Positions 15,001 through 22,996 of a stretch of 26,722 bases of DNA are shown piece after piece. The stretch is from an uncultured Eubacteriales bacterium. Its GTDB lineage: Bacteria > Bacillota > Clostridia > Christensenellales > UBA1242. The position numbers and the translations under genes are program-made. Every line of letters starts with the position of its first letter. Position 1 is the stretch's first letter. The stretch lies in contig CAQFKO010000015.1 of assembly GCA_948787875.1 (NCBI GenBank), forward strand, positions 1 to 26,722. Reading direction: 5' to 3'. The notes below the pieces were generated by a model. It did not search any database. It was not told where the DNA came from and was given only the letters and a program-made list of their open reading frames with translations.

Positions 15001-17643
15001 TTAATTTATTCTTTGAAGCGAATAAGTTTCAAAGGTGTCGCCAACCATAAAGTCTGTAAATCCGCCAAAAGTTACACCGCACTCAAAGCCAGCATCAACA
15101 TCTTTTGCTTCATTTTTCTCTCTTTGAAGAGAAGCGATTTCTCCTTCAAAAATAACCTTATCTTCACGAAGAACTCTTACTTTGCTGTTTCTTGAAATCT
15201 TGCCGTCAAGAACATAAGTTCCCGCAATAAGACCAACTTTGCTGGCCTTAAAGGTTGCTCTGATTTCCGCATGACCTGTTACAACCTCTTTATATTTTGG
15301 AGTAACCATTTTGCTGATTTTTTCTGTTACAAAGTCTATTACTTCATAAATAATTTTTGAATTTTTGATTTCAACCTTATATTTGTCGGCAAGAACTTTT
15401 GCCTTAAAGTCTGTTTTTGTGTTAAATGCAATAATAACTGCATTTGATGCTTGTGCAAGGCTGACATCATTTTCATTAATAGCACCAACTCCGCCACTGA
15501 CAAATCTAACTTTAACCTCTTCGTTTTGAATAACTGTAAGAGAACTTCTTAATGCTTCAACAGAACCCTTTACATCAGCCTTAACAATAATGTTAAAGTC
15601 TTTGAAATTGCTGTCAGCAATCTTGTTCATCATGTTTTCAATAGAAAGGTCAGCACTTTTTATCATCTCTATTTTTGCGGTATTTTGACGCTCTAACGCA
15701 ACTTGTTTACTCATTTTTTCGTCAACAACATAAAGCTCGTCACCAGCATTAGGAACACCACTAAGACCAATAATTTGAACAGGCATAGATGGACCGGCAG
15801 ATTTGATTCTTTCATGCTTATCGCTCATCATTGCCCTGATTTTACCTGTGCAAGTTCCCACAACAACATAGTCACCAACGCTAAGAGTACCGTTTTGAAC
15901 AAGAACGGTTGCAACCGCACCCACACCCTTATCAAGCTTGGCTTCAATAATAGAACCCGATGCATTTCTTGAAGGGTTTGCTTTTAAGTTTTGATATTCA
16001 GCAACAAAAAGCACCATTTCCAAAAGTTTGTCAATGTTTTGGTTATGCTTTGCAGAAATAGGAACAATGATTGCATCACCGCCCCATTCTTCCGGAAGCA
16101 CATCATATTGAGCAAGTTGAGTTTTTACATTTTCAATATTAGCCTTTGGAACATCGATTTTGTTTATTGCAACAATCATTGGGCATTTTGTTTGCTTAAT
16201 TTGATTGATACACTCAACAGTTTGAGGCATAACGCCGTCGTCTGCGGCAACCACCAAAATTGCTATATCGGTAAGTTTTGCACCCCTTTCACGCATTGCA
16301 GTAAATGCCGCGTGTCCCGGAGTATCGATAAATGTTATATCTTCGTTATTGATGTTGATTGTGTAAGCACCGATACTTTGAGTAATACCGCCTGCTTCTC
16401 CGCTAACAACATTGGTTTTTCTGATTTGGTCCAAAAGCGAAGTTTTTCCGTGGTCAACGTGACCCATAACACACACAACCGCAGGACGCTTAACAAGCTC
16501 GGTTTCGTTGTCTTCAACATTTGCATAGGTTTCAGCAAGTTTTTCTTCAAAGGATTTTGGAGCTTTCTTTTCAAGAGTAATACCAAATTCAGATGCAACA
16601 AGCTCGGCTGCTTCATAATCAATATTGCTGTTAATATTAACCATCATTCCAAGAAGCAAAAATTTGCTCATAAGCTCTGGAACGGATTTGCCGATAGTTT
16701 CTGCCAAAATTTTAACAGTTAAGTTATCTGTTGTGATAACCGCATGGTCAATCTTTTGAATAACTCTTTGAGTTGCAGCCTCTTCCTTTGCCCTTTTATG
16801 TCTTTTTATTGTTACTTGGTCGTTTTGTTCACTCTCATCAATACCGTTTTGGCTACTAACATAACCACGGTTAAGAAGAGCCTTTTTGTTAAGTGATTTT
16901 TGTCCGTCGCCCGATTTTTCATAAGAATTTTTCTTTTTTGCAGTGCCACGATTGTTTCCTTTAACAAGTGTGCTTGCACTTATGCTTTCAGTAGGTCTTG
17001 GAAGCCTTGGAGAAAAACCTGAATTTTGCTGACCAAAAGTTCTGCCACCATTTGTTGTTCCATTATTTGGTCTTGGACCTCTGTTAAATGAACCGGGTGC
17101 ACCACCGTTATAAAAGTTTGACCTGCGTTCGCCCGAATTTACATCAAACCTACGCTCGCCTGTTGGTGTAAAATGACCAAAAGGACGGTTCCCTTGATAA
17201 CCACCGCCTTGTTGACCTCTTTGAGCACCATTGTTATGGCCATAATTATTACTTTGCCCAAAGCCTCTGTTATTTTGGTTTTGTCTTTGACCATTATTAT
17301 TAAAGCCACCGTTTCTATTAAAATTATTATTTTGCCTTACATCAGGTTTAATTGCAATTTGCGGATTTTTTTGCATCTGCTGAGATTGCTGAGGCTGTTG
17401 AGGTTTTTGCGAAACTTGCTTTTGAGCCTCTGCCGGCTTTGCTTCTGCCTTAACAGTAGCAACCGCTTCCACGGGCTTGTTAACTGCTTTTTTAAGAGCA
17501 ACAATCTTTGATTCCAAGCTAGAAAGCCTTTGCTTTGAATTTTTTAAATCCATAGCAATAGAAGAGAGACCATTAGTTCTAATGATATTTTGCACCTCTC
17601 TGATATTTGAAAAATCCGTTTTTTTGTTATCTGTGTTGTTCAA
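15001..17643 (-). CDS. infB: Translation initiation factor IF-2
   Basis: IF-2 is the GTPase that brings initiator tRNA to the 30S subunit and promotes subunit joining. The 880-residue product has an N-terminal helical part (1-70) and a low-complexity Asn/Gly/Gln/Arg-rich stretch (about 73-215). A short IF2-N domain (about 295-360) comes before the G domain with G1 GHVDHGKT (394-401), DTPGH (440-444) and NKID (494-497), then domains II, III and C2. The start codon is TTG, supported by GGAGG seven bases upstream and 20 bases after ylxQ. The linker has many GF, NN and RGQQGG-type units, unlike the Ala/Glu/Lys-rich linkers of many IF-2 proteins. All GTPase motifs are intact. Confidence 0.98.
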   Translation of the reverse strand: MNNTDNKKTDFSNIREVQNIIRTNGLSSIAMDLKNSKQRLSSLESKIVALKKAVNKPVEAVATVKAEAKPAEAQKQVSQKPQQPQQSQQMQKNPQIAIKPDVRQNNNFNRNGGFNNNGQRQNQNNRGFGQSNNYGHNNGAQRGQQGGGYQGNRPFGHFTPTGERRFDVNSGERRSNFYNGGAPGSFNRGPRPNNGTTNGGRTFGQQNSGFSPRLPRPTESISASTLVKGNNRGTAKKKNSYEKSGDGQKSLNKKALLNRGYVSSQNGIDESEQNDQVTIKRHKRAKEEAATQRVIQKIDHAVITTDNLTVKILAETIGKSVPELMSKFLLLGMMVNINSNIDYEAAELVASEFGITLEKKAPKSFEEKLAETYANVEDNETELVKRPAVVCVMGHVDHGKTSLLDQIRKTNVVSGEAGGITQSIGAYTININNEDITFIDTPGHAAFTAMRERGAKLTDIAILVVAADDGVMPQTVECINQIKQTKCPMIVAINKIDVPKANIENVKTQLAQYDVLPEEWGGDAIIVPISAKHNQNIDKLLEMVLFVAEYQNLKANPSRNASGSIIEAKLDKGVGAVATVLVQNGTLSVGDYVVVGTCTGKIRAMMSDKHERIKSAGPSMPVQIIGLSGVPNAGDELYVVDEKMSKQVALERQNTAKIEMIKSADLSIENMMNKIADSNFKDFNIIVKADVKGSVEALRSSLTVIQNEEVKVRFVSGGVGAINENDVSLAQASNAVIIAFNTKTDFKAKVLADKYKVEIKNSKIIYEVIDFVTEKISKMVTPKYKEVVTGHAEIRATFKASKVGLIAGTYVLDGKISRNSKVRVLREDKVIFEGEIASLQREKNEAKDVDAGFECGVTFGGFTDFMVGDTFETYSLQRIN

Positions 17644-17662
17644 AAGTTTTCCTCCAACTTTT

Positions 17663-17959
17663 TTATGTAGTAGATTTTATTATTGCACTTGCCAATCCCT
17701 CGTCGGTTATGGCAATGACTTTTATATTTTTTTCTCCGAAAACTGATAAAAATGTTTGATTGTCAACAATTATCAGCGGAATATTTTTTGTGTTTGCAAA
17801 GGTTTCGATTTTCTGCAAACTTGCTTCCGAAAGGTTTTTTGAAGCCAAAATAACTTTTTGACGCTTTGTCTTCAAAATGTCGTCTGCACCAAAAACAATT
17901 TTTCGTGCTTTTATTGCAAATCCCAAATAAGTTTGAACTTTGTTATTTGAAAGATTCAT
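17663..17959 (-). CDS. ylxQ: L7Ae/YlxQ-type RNA-binding protein
   Basis: YlxQ is a small L7Ae/L30e-fold protein that binds K-turn RNA in relatives; its exact role in Bacillota is not settled. From the chosen ATG it has 98 residues with the family pattern: VQTYLGFAIKARKIVFGADDI, then KVILASKNLSEASLQKI and IPLIIVDNQTFLS, and the final IAITDEGLASAI. I placed the start at 17959 because GAGGAG lies eight bases upstream, while the longer reading to 17992 has none. It overlaps the end of ylxR by 17 bases and precedes infB, the standard nusA-ylxR-ylxQ-infB order. Confidence 0.92.
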   Translation of the reverse strand: MNLSNNKVQTYLGFAIKARKIVFGADDILKTKRQKVILASKNLSEASLQKIETFANTKNIPLIIVDNQTFLSVFGEKNIKVIAITDEGLASAIIKSTT

Positions 17960-18203
17960 TTTCAAGCTCCTCATAAAGTTCTTCGAAAACATTTGTCTTA
18001 AAAGCTCTGCTTAGGGCTTTTGTTTTTCTTGCCTTCAAAATACATTGCTCGTTTTTGCAAATATAAGCGCCTCTGCCCTCTAATTTGGTTTCTCTTTCAA
18101 TCGAAATTTTTCCGCCGGCATTTTTAACAAGTTTTAAAAAATTATTTTTATCGGCTTTTTTTCTGCAAACTATGCAAGTTCGCTCTGGAATATGCTTAGA
18201 CAT
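17943..18203 (-). CDS. ylxR: YlxR family protein (RNA-binding / RnpM-like)
   Basis: YlxR (DUF448) proteins are small basic proteins; in B. subtilis the homolog was reported to modulate RNase P (RnpM). The 86-residue product has the family hallmarks: PERTCIVCRKKADKNNFLKLV near the start, and GRGAYICKNEQC with a conserved glycine-arginine-glycine and cysteine, then a basic C-terminal helix. I chose the ATG at 18203 because TTGGAG precedes it by six bases; the alternative TTG at 18224 overlaps the nusA stop region without a Shine-Dalgarno sequence. It is co-transcribed with nusA and ylxQ. Confidence 0.93.
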   Translation of the reverse strand: MSKHIPERTCIVCRKKADKNNFLKLVKNAGGKISIERETKLEGRGAYICKNEQCILKARKTKALSRAFKTNVFEELYEELENESFK

Positions 18204-18216
18204 AATTATCTCCAAT

Positions 18217-19344
18217 TTAGTCAAGATTTATATCTTCTGTTCCGCCAAAAATACCGCCTATATCGTCAACATCTGTGTGGCTGACTTCAATATTTGCTTC
18301 TTCGCTAGCCTTAGACTCGCTTTTAACATCAATTTTCCAACAAGTAAGTTTTGCAGCAAGTCTGACATTTTGACCGCTCTTTCCTATTGCAAGAGAAAGC
18401 TTATCGTCAGGAACAACAACTCTTGCAGACTTAGTGATCTCGTCAATTTCAACAGAAATTACTTTTGCAGGAGAAAGTGACCTTGCAATATATTCAAATG
18501 GGTCTTCTGACCAAACAATAATATCAATTTTTTCTCCGCCAAGCTCAAACACAATTGCATTGACTCTTACGCCCTTTGCACCGACGCAAGCACCGAGGGC
18601 ATCAACATTAGGGTCTTTTGAACGAATGGCAATCTTTGTTCTGTAACCAACTTCACGAACAATGTTTACAATTTCTACAACGCCATCTTGAATTTCAGGA
18701 ACTTCAAGTTCAAAAAGTTTTTTTACAAATCCTGCGTTTGACCTAGACACCATTGCCTGAACACCATAAGCGGTTTCTCTGAGTTTTTTTACATAAACTT
18801 TCAATCTGTCGCCTACATTATATTTTTCGCCGGCAATTTGGTCATATTCCATCATAATACCTTCAATATTAGAAGAAGGAAATTCAATATAAACAGTTCC
18901 TGCATCAATACGGTTAACAACACCTGTAATTAAGGTGTCAACCTTGTTTTCAAACTCGCCATAAGCAGAATTCTTTTCTTTTTCGCGAAGTCTTTGAGTA
19001 ATAACTTGCTTAGCTGTTCCGGCAGCAATTCTTCCGAATTCTTTTGGTGAAAGTTCTTCTTTTAATTTGTCACCAAGCTTGATTGATTTTTTAACAAGTT
19101 TTGCATCGGCAAGCGAAATTTCGCTGTCAGGGTCAGTTACCTCAGACACAACTGTTTGATATGCATAAATGCTTATGCTGTATTTTTCTGGTTTAAGTTC
19201 TACCTCAACCGGCTTAACAATATCAAAGTTACGCTTATAGGCAGTTGCAAGTGCTGCTTGAAGAGCCTCCATAAAATATTCTTTACTTATTCCTTTTTCT
19301 TGTTCTAAGGCATCGAGTGCCAAGAAAAAATCTTTGTTTGTCAT
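18217..19344 (-). CDS. nusA: Transcription termination/antitermination factor NusA
   Basis: NusA binds RNA polymerase and nascent RNA and controls pausing, termination and antitermination. The 375-residue product shows an N-terminal polymerase-binding domain (1-130, with KEYFMEALQAALATAYKR and AGTAKQVITQRLREKE), an S1 domain (about 135-200, TGVVNRIDAGTVYIEF), and two KH domains. The first KH has VGYRTKIAIRS and VDALGACVGAKGVRV; the second has LSLAIGKSGQNVRLAAKLT. Length fits the shorter firmicute form without acidic repeats. The C-terminal tail is acidic (EANIEVSHTDVDDIGG). The start follows AGGAG and lies 12 bases after rimP. Confidence 0.97.
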   Translation of the reverse strand: MTNKDFFLALDALEQEKGISKEYFMEALQAALATAYKRNFDIVKPVEVELKPEKYSISIYAYQTVVSEVTDPDSEISLADAKLVKKSIKLGDKLKEELSPKEFGRIAAGTAKQVITQRLREKEKNSAYGEFENKVDTLITGVVNRIDAGTVYIEFPSSNIEGIMMEYDQIAGEKYNVGDRLKVYVKKLRETAYGVQAMVSRSNAGFVKKLFELEVPEIQDGVVEIVNIVREVGYRTKIAIRSKDPNVDALGACVGAKGVRVNAIVFELGGEKIDIIVWSEDPFEYIARSLSPAKVISVEIDEITKSARVVVPDDKLSLAIGKSGQNVRLAAKLTCWKIDVKSESKASEEANIEVSHTDVDDIGGIFGGTEDINLD

Positions 19345-19355
19345 TTTCTTTTCTC

Positions 19356-19823
19356 CTAAAAATCTATATATTTTGTTGCTTTTGCTATTAAATTTCTCTC
19401 TATTTCAAGAGCCTCATCATCACTGCCGTTAATGCTTAAATATATTGCGTCGCTGTTATAGCCAAGAAGTGTTCCCACATATTCCTTTTTCTTATCAAGC
19501 GGAGCATAAAGCTTAATTTCTAAAAGCTCGCCAAGATTTCGCTTGAAATCTTCGTCGGAAGAAATAGGTCTGTCAATGCCCGGACTAGACACATTCAAAA
19601 TATATGGTTTTCCTTCGGTTGGGTCAAGTTCGTCAAGAGGTTCACTGATAGCGTTATGCACTCTTTCACAATCCTCTATCATAACCCCACCCGACTTTTC
19701 AATAAAAACGGTAAGATTGTCGCCGTTGTGTTTCTTTACAAACTCAACATCAACAAGTTCGCAACCATTTTGTTCAACAATCGGAGCAATAAAGTTTTTA
19801 ACTTCGTCAGCAATTTTTGACAT
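19356..19823 (-). CDS. rimP: Ribosome maturation factor RimP
   Basis: RimP is needed for maturation of the 30S subunit. The 155-residue product has the normal size and the two-domain layout. The N-terminal domain contains IVEQNGCELVDVEFVKKHN and LTVFIEKSGGVMIEDCERVH, followed by ISEPLDELDPTEGKPYILNVSSPGIDRPI, of which LNVSSPGIDRP is the clearest family motif. The C-terminal SH3-like domain starts near KKKEYVGTLLGYNSD. It is the first gene of the nusA-infB run, with a separate promoter and a 13-bp hairpin in its leader. The start follows GGAG. Confidence 0.95.
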   Translation of the reverse strand: MSKIADEVKNFIAPIVEQNGCELVDVEFVKKHNGDNLTVFIEKSGGVMIEDCERVHNAISEPLDELDPTEGKPYILNVSSPGIDRPISSDEDFKRNLGELLEIKLYAPLDKKKEYVGTLLGYNSDAIYLSINGSDDEALEIERNLIAKATKYIDF

Positions 19824-19849
19824 TTTTGATGTTCTCCTTTTTTACAAAA

Positions 19850-19880
19850 TTTTAGGAGTGGCGGTCTGCCACTCCCAAAA
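19850..19880 (-). other. Hairpin in the rimP leader
   Basis: On the minus strand TTTTGGGAGTGGC (19868-19880) pairs over 13 positions, including one G-U, with GCCACTCCTAAAA (19850-19862) around the loop AGACC. It starts about 12 bases after the predicted transcription start and ends 26 bases before the rimP ATG. It is GC-rich compared with its surroundings. The tail TTTTGTAAAAAAGGAG has no long U-run, so a terminator role is uncertain. A leader-regulation or mRNA-stability role is possible. Confidence 0.7.
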
Positions 19881-19898
19881 TCAAGTCTTTATAAATAT

Positions 19899-19927
19899 AT
19901 TATATTACATAACCGAAAATTAAGCAA
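19899..19927 (-). promoter_or_regulatory. Sigma-A promoter for the rimP-nusA-infB operon
   Basis: On the minus strand TTGCTT (19922-19927) is followed after exactly 17 bases by a perfect TATAAT (19899-19904). It sits between the PolC-like gene and rimP, in the largest intergenic gap of the window (174 bp). The rest of that gap (19928-19997) is AT-rich and holds three TGCAAA copies, with no clear terminator for the upstream gene. Confidence 0.75.
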
Positions 19928-19997
19928 GTAGTAAGTGCAAAGTTTTTTAATAAAGTTATAAAATAATGTGCAAAATAATGCAAATTTTTACATTTTA

Positions 19998-21665
19998 TCA
20001 ACTTTTTATATTGGCGGCAAGCTTTATAAACACTTCTGCGGTTGCAAGCGTATCATAAAAAGCTCTATGAGCGTTATCAAGCTTGACCCCGAGTTTTTCC
20101 GCAATGGTGATAAGTTTATAATTTTTTACACCAAAAACATATTTTTGAGCAAGTGGATAAATATCTTCACAAGCATTGTCAAAATTCCACCTTTCAAGCT
20201 TGCCTTGCCCAATTAAAAACACATTGTCAAAATTAATGCTGTTATAGCCAATAAGAATTGCGCCCCTTGTAAACTTGTAAAAGTCTTGAAGTGCTTGCGA
20301 AGCTGTCGGAGCATCTTTCACATCACTGTCATAAATATGGTTAACCTTTGATGCACCCTCAGAAATGTTTCGCTCGGGATTAACCAAGCTCTCAAACTTT
20401 TCGGTAATTTTTCCGTCTTCGATTTTGACCGCACCAATCTCAATAATTCTATCACCACCTTCAAAATGAAGTCCCGTGGTTTCAAGATCATAGCACACAA
20501 AAGTTTTGTTTTGAAGATAAGGACAAACCTCTTCTTCTTGCATAAAAGCAAGCAAATCACTCTGCTTGTAAGTAACCATTTTTTCCGGTTTTACAAACTC
20601 ATAAAAAGGCTTTTCCTTTCTGTATTCGATATATTCTTCAAACTTTTCGGGAAGTTTGCAAAAACTCAAATCATGAACAATCAAATTCAATTCTTCGGAA
20701 TATTTATTTAGCTCTAACTTTCCGCTGACAATCACCGAAGAGTTTTCATTAATGGTGTCCATTTTTGCCTGCGTTGCCTTAACCGAAAAATATTGACAAG
20801 GAATCTCCCCCGTAAAATCGCTAAGTGTCCACTTGTAATATTTTTTCTGATAAAAATTTTCTTGTTCTGCTTCAACATTTATATTCGCAGTATCCTCTTT
20901 GTTTTGAGGTTTTGAATTATCTTTTATATCAGAAGAAGTCTCTTCTTTGTCTTTCTTTTTAGGCTTAATAACATTCGCTCTGAAATGTTTCAGCGTTCCA
21001 CAAAAAACCACAGTTTCTGCCATTTTAAGCGACTGCTTGTCTTTTATATAAGAAGCAGGCTCGCTTATTTCTTCACCAATATAAACTTCTTTATCTGTTA
21101 CCTCGATTTTTCTTTTAGCAAAAATATCGACATCTTCTTCTTTGTAATTTTCTTTTACTGAATTTTTCTCGTCTTCCGAAAAAACTTTGCCTTCTTCTGT
21201 TTCAAATAAAAACTCATAACCATCAAAGTTTTCTTTAAAGTATTTTTCTGCCAAAACACACAAATTTTTTGACTTTGCGTGCTCTATGGCAAGTTCGTCT
21301 ATTATTATATTAAAAATAAATTTTCCATCTTCAAATTTCACAGACTTAATGCTAAAAGCAACTGACGGAAAGTTGTTTTTTATAAAAGTTTCAAGCTCTT
21401 CAACAGCCCTTTCTTCACTAAGATAATTTTTTACAAACTTAACCTCAAAGCTGAAAATTTGGGGTATTATGTTTGTCATAATACTTTTTATTTCGCTCTT
21501 TTTTTCCGGAGTTAAAATAATGCCATCTTTGTAATAAATTTCAAACACGCAAAAATCTGCAACCTTATCGAGAATTGCAGATTTTAATGAAAAACCATAA
21601 ATATTATTTGTTGCATTATTTAACTTTTCAATAATTTCGCATTCCATAAAAAGATTATACAACAT
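19998..21665 (-). CDS. PolC-like protein without polymerase domain (exonuclease)
   Basis: This 555-residue protein matches the N-terminal part of PolC, the Gram-positive replicative DNA polymerase (about 1,400 residues), and stops after the proofreading exonuclease. Residues 1-205 resemble the PolC N-terminal domains. Residues 215-340 resemble the OB-fold (FCGTLKHFRANVI, WTLSDFTGEIPCQYFS, VIVSGKLELNKY), with a Lys/Glu-rich insert at 234-270. Residues 388-552 form a DEDDh exonuclease: FVCYDLETTGL (Asp393, Glu395), YNSINFD (Asp480), and NAHRAFYD (His533, Asp538). The PHP halves that flank the exonuclease in PolC, and all polymerase domains, are missing. The gene lies between rseP and rimP, where polC sits in Bacillota. 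The start is uncertain: ATG at 21665 (six bases after rseP) or 21647; neither has a strong Shine-Dalgarno sequence. Confidence 0.88.
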   Translation of the reverse strand: MLYNLFMECEIIEKLNNATNNIYGFSLKSAILDKVADFCVFEIYYKDGIILTPEKKSEIKSIMTNIIPQIFSFEVKFVKNYLSEERAVEELETFIKNNFPSVAFSIKSVKFEDGKFIFNIIIDELAIEHAKSKNLCVLAEKYFKENFDGYEFLFETEEGKVFSEDEKNSVKENYKEEDVDIFAKRKIEVTDKEVYIGEEISEPASYIKDKQSLKMAETVVFCGTLKHFRANVIKPKKKDKEETSSDIKDNSKPQNKEDTANINVEAEQENFYQKKYYKWTLSDFTGEIPCQYFSVKATQAKMDTINENSSVIVSGKLELNKYSEELNLIVHDLSFCKLPEKFEEYIEYRKEKPFYEFVKPEKMVTYKQSDLLAFMQEEEVCPYLQNKTFVCYDLETTGLHFEGGDRIIEIGAVKIEDGKITEKFESLVNPERNISEGASKVNHIYDSDVKDAPTASQALQDFYKFTRGAILIGYNSINFDNVFLIGQGKLERWNFDNACEDIYPLAQKYVFGVKNYKLITIAEKLGVKLDNAHRAFYDTLATAEVFIKLAANIKS

Positions 21666-21670
21666 TCTTT

Positions 21671-22957
21671 TTATAAAAGCAAGAAAGTTGACGCAAAGAA
21701 GAAATGATTTAAGTCTAATATTACAACAAGCCCAAGAAGCAAGAACAATCCGACGGTGTGAATAATGCCCTCGATTTTTCTCGGCACAGGCTTTCGGAAA
21801 ATCAGTTCTATTAACACAAACACTGCCCTTGCGCCGTCTAGCGCAGGTATAGGCAAGATATTAAACACCGCCAAGTTCATTGCAAGAAGCGGAAGCAATA
21901 ATAGGAAATAAATTATTCCTTGTTTACTTATTTCCGCAATTTGAGCGATGGCAGTTACTGTTCCGCCCGCATCTTTAAGAGCAACAGCACCCGTAAACAA
22001 ACCGGCAAAAGAAGTTATTATAAGGCCACATAGATAGAAGCAGAATGGCCAAGCCTTAACAAGAGCCTCAAAAAATCCATATTTTTGAGCAACATTAGTA
22101 AACACAATTCCAAGACTTACGCCTTCTTTTACATAAACAATATTTCCATCAGAAACAAGTTTTTCGATTTCTTCGTCAGAGTAAAACACCTTTCCTTCGG
22201 CATCCTTTGTTATATCGGCAAAATATGCTTTTAATGCAGCGCCTGTACCCGCAGTTCCGCCTTCGCCCGTTGTTTCTGTCGATGTGCTAAAACGCATAAT
22301 TTCGTTCATAAAGTTATTAAGATTAATTGCCTCGCCGTTTCTGAAAATTTTGCCTTCAAACACGCTTTGGTTGGAAACAAAATAGAAAGAAGGAAATTTG
22401 TGTTTTGCGGTCACAATGTCCATAATTTTGCCGTCACGATTAATCGTTACCGTAAACTCTTCGTCTTGGGCAAACCCACTCACCAACTCACTGAAATTTC
22501 TGTATGCTTCCAAATTCTTTCCGTCAACCGCAATAATTATATCATTGGTTTTAAAATTTGAAATCTCCATATTTGAAGAAACTTTCGGAGTGCTGAAACC
22601 CGAAACCAGAAGATAAATTGCAGCAGTTAAAACACCGAACAAAAAGTTAAATGAAACACCCGCAAGTAAAACAATAAGCCTTTTCCAAGCAGGCATTGTG
22701 TTAAATGCTCCCGGTTTTTCATTTCCGTCTTCATCTTCTCCTTCAAAGGCACAAAAACCGCCAAGTGGCAAAACTCTTACAGAAAATTGCTCGTCGGTTT
22801 TTTTATTCTTTCTTTTATAAATTGCCGGACCAAAGCCAATAGCAAATTCATTTATCTTAAAGCCCAAAATTTTTCCGGCACAATAATGACCGAACTCATG
22901 TACGGTTATCATAATCAAAAGCACCACAAGGGCAAGCAAAATATAAAGTACTGTCAT
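21671..22957 (-). CDS. rseP: RseP/RasP-type site-2 protease
   Basis: RseP-type proteases cut transmembrane segments, for example of anti-sigma factors, and clear remnant signal peptides. The 428-residue membrane protein has the zinc motif HEFGH at residues 20-24 in the first membrane segment and a PDZ domain (about 125-195, NDIIIAVDGKNLEAY). The second catalytic motif NILPIPALDGARAVF lies near 370, followed by a C-terminal membrane segment. Length and topology match the family. The start follows GGAG. In most relatives dxr lies just upstream and ispG downstream; here the neighbours are cdsA and the PolC-like gene. Confidence 0.95.
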   Translation of the reverse strand: MTVLYILLALVVLLIMITVHEFGHYCAGKILGFKINEFAIGFGPAIYKRKNKKTDEQFSVRVLPLGGFCAFEGEDEDGNEKPGAFNTMPAWKRLIVLLAGVSFNFLFGVLTAAIYLLVSGFSTPKVSSNMEISNFKTNDIIIAVDGKNLEAYRNFSELVSGFAQDEEFTVTINRDGKIMDIVTAKHKFPSFYFVSNQSVFEGKIFRNGEAINLNNFMNEIMRFSTSTETTGEGGTAGTGAALKAYFADITKDAEGKVFYSDEEIEKLVSDGNIVYVKEGVSLGIVFTNVAQKYGFFEALVKAWPFCFYLCGLIITSFAGLFTGAVALKDAGGTVTAIAQIAEISKQGIIYFLLLLPLLAMNLAVFNILPIPALDGARAVFVLIELIFRKPVPRKIEGIIHTVGLFLLLGLVVILDLNHFFFASTFLLL

Positions 22958-22996
22958 TAAATTCTCCTATATTAATTTTATGACTTTAAAAATTTA

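Noticed and set aside
15991..16722. A 243-codon open frame on the plus strand, antisense to infB
   Set aside because: It lies wholly inside the infB G-domain, has no Shine-Dalgarno sequence or promoter, and its residue pattern (many Asn, Cys, Phe, His) is that of a complementary-strand shadow of a conserved gene.
19928..19997. Three TGCAAA copies after the PolC-like gene
   Set aside because: The spacing is irregular and the sequence very AT-rich; no repeat unit or terminator stem could be built from them.
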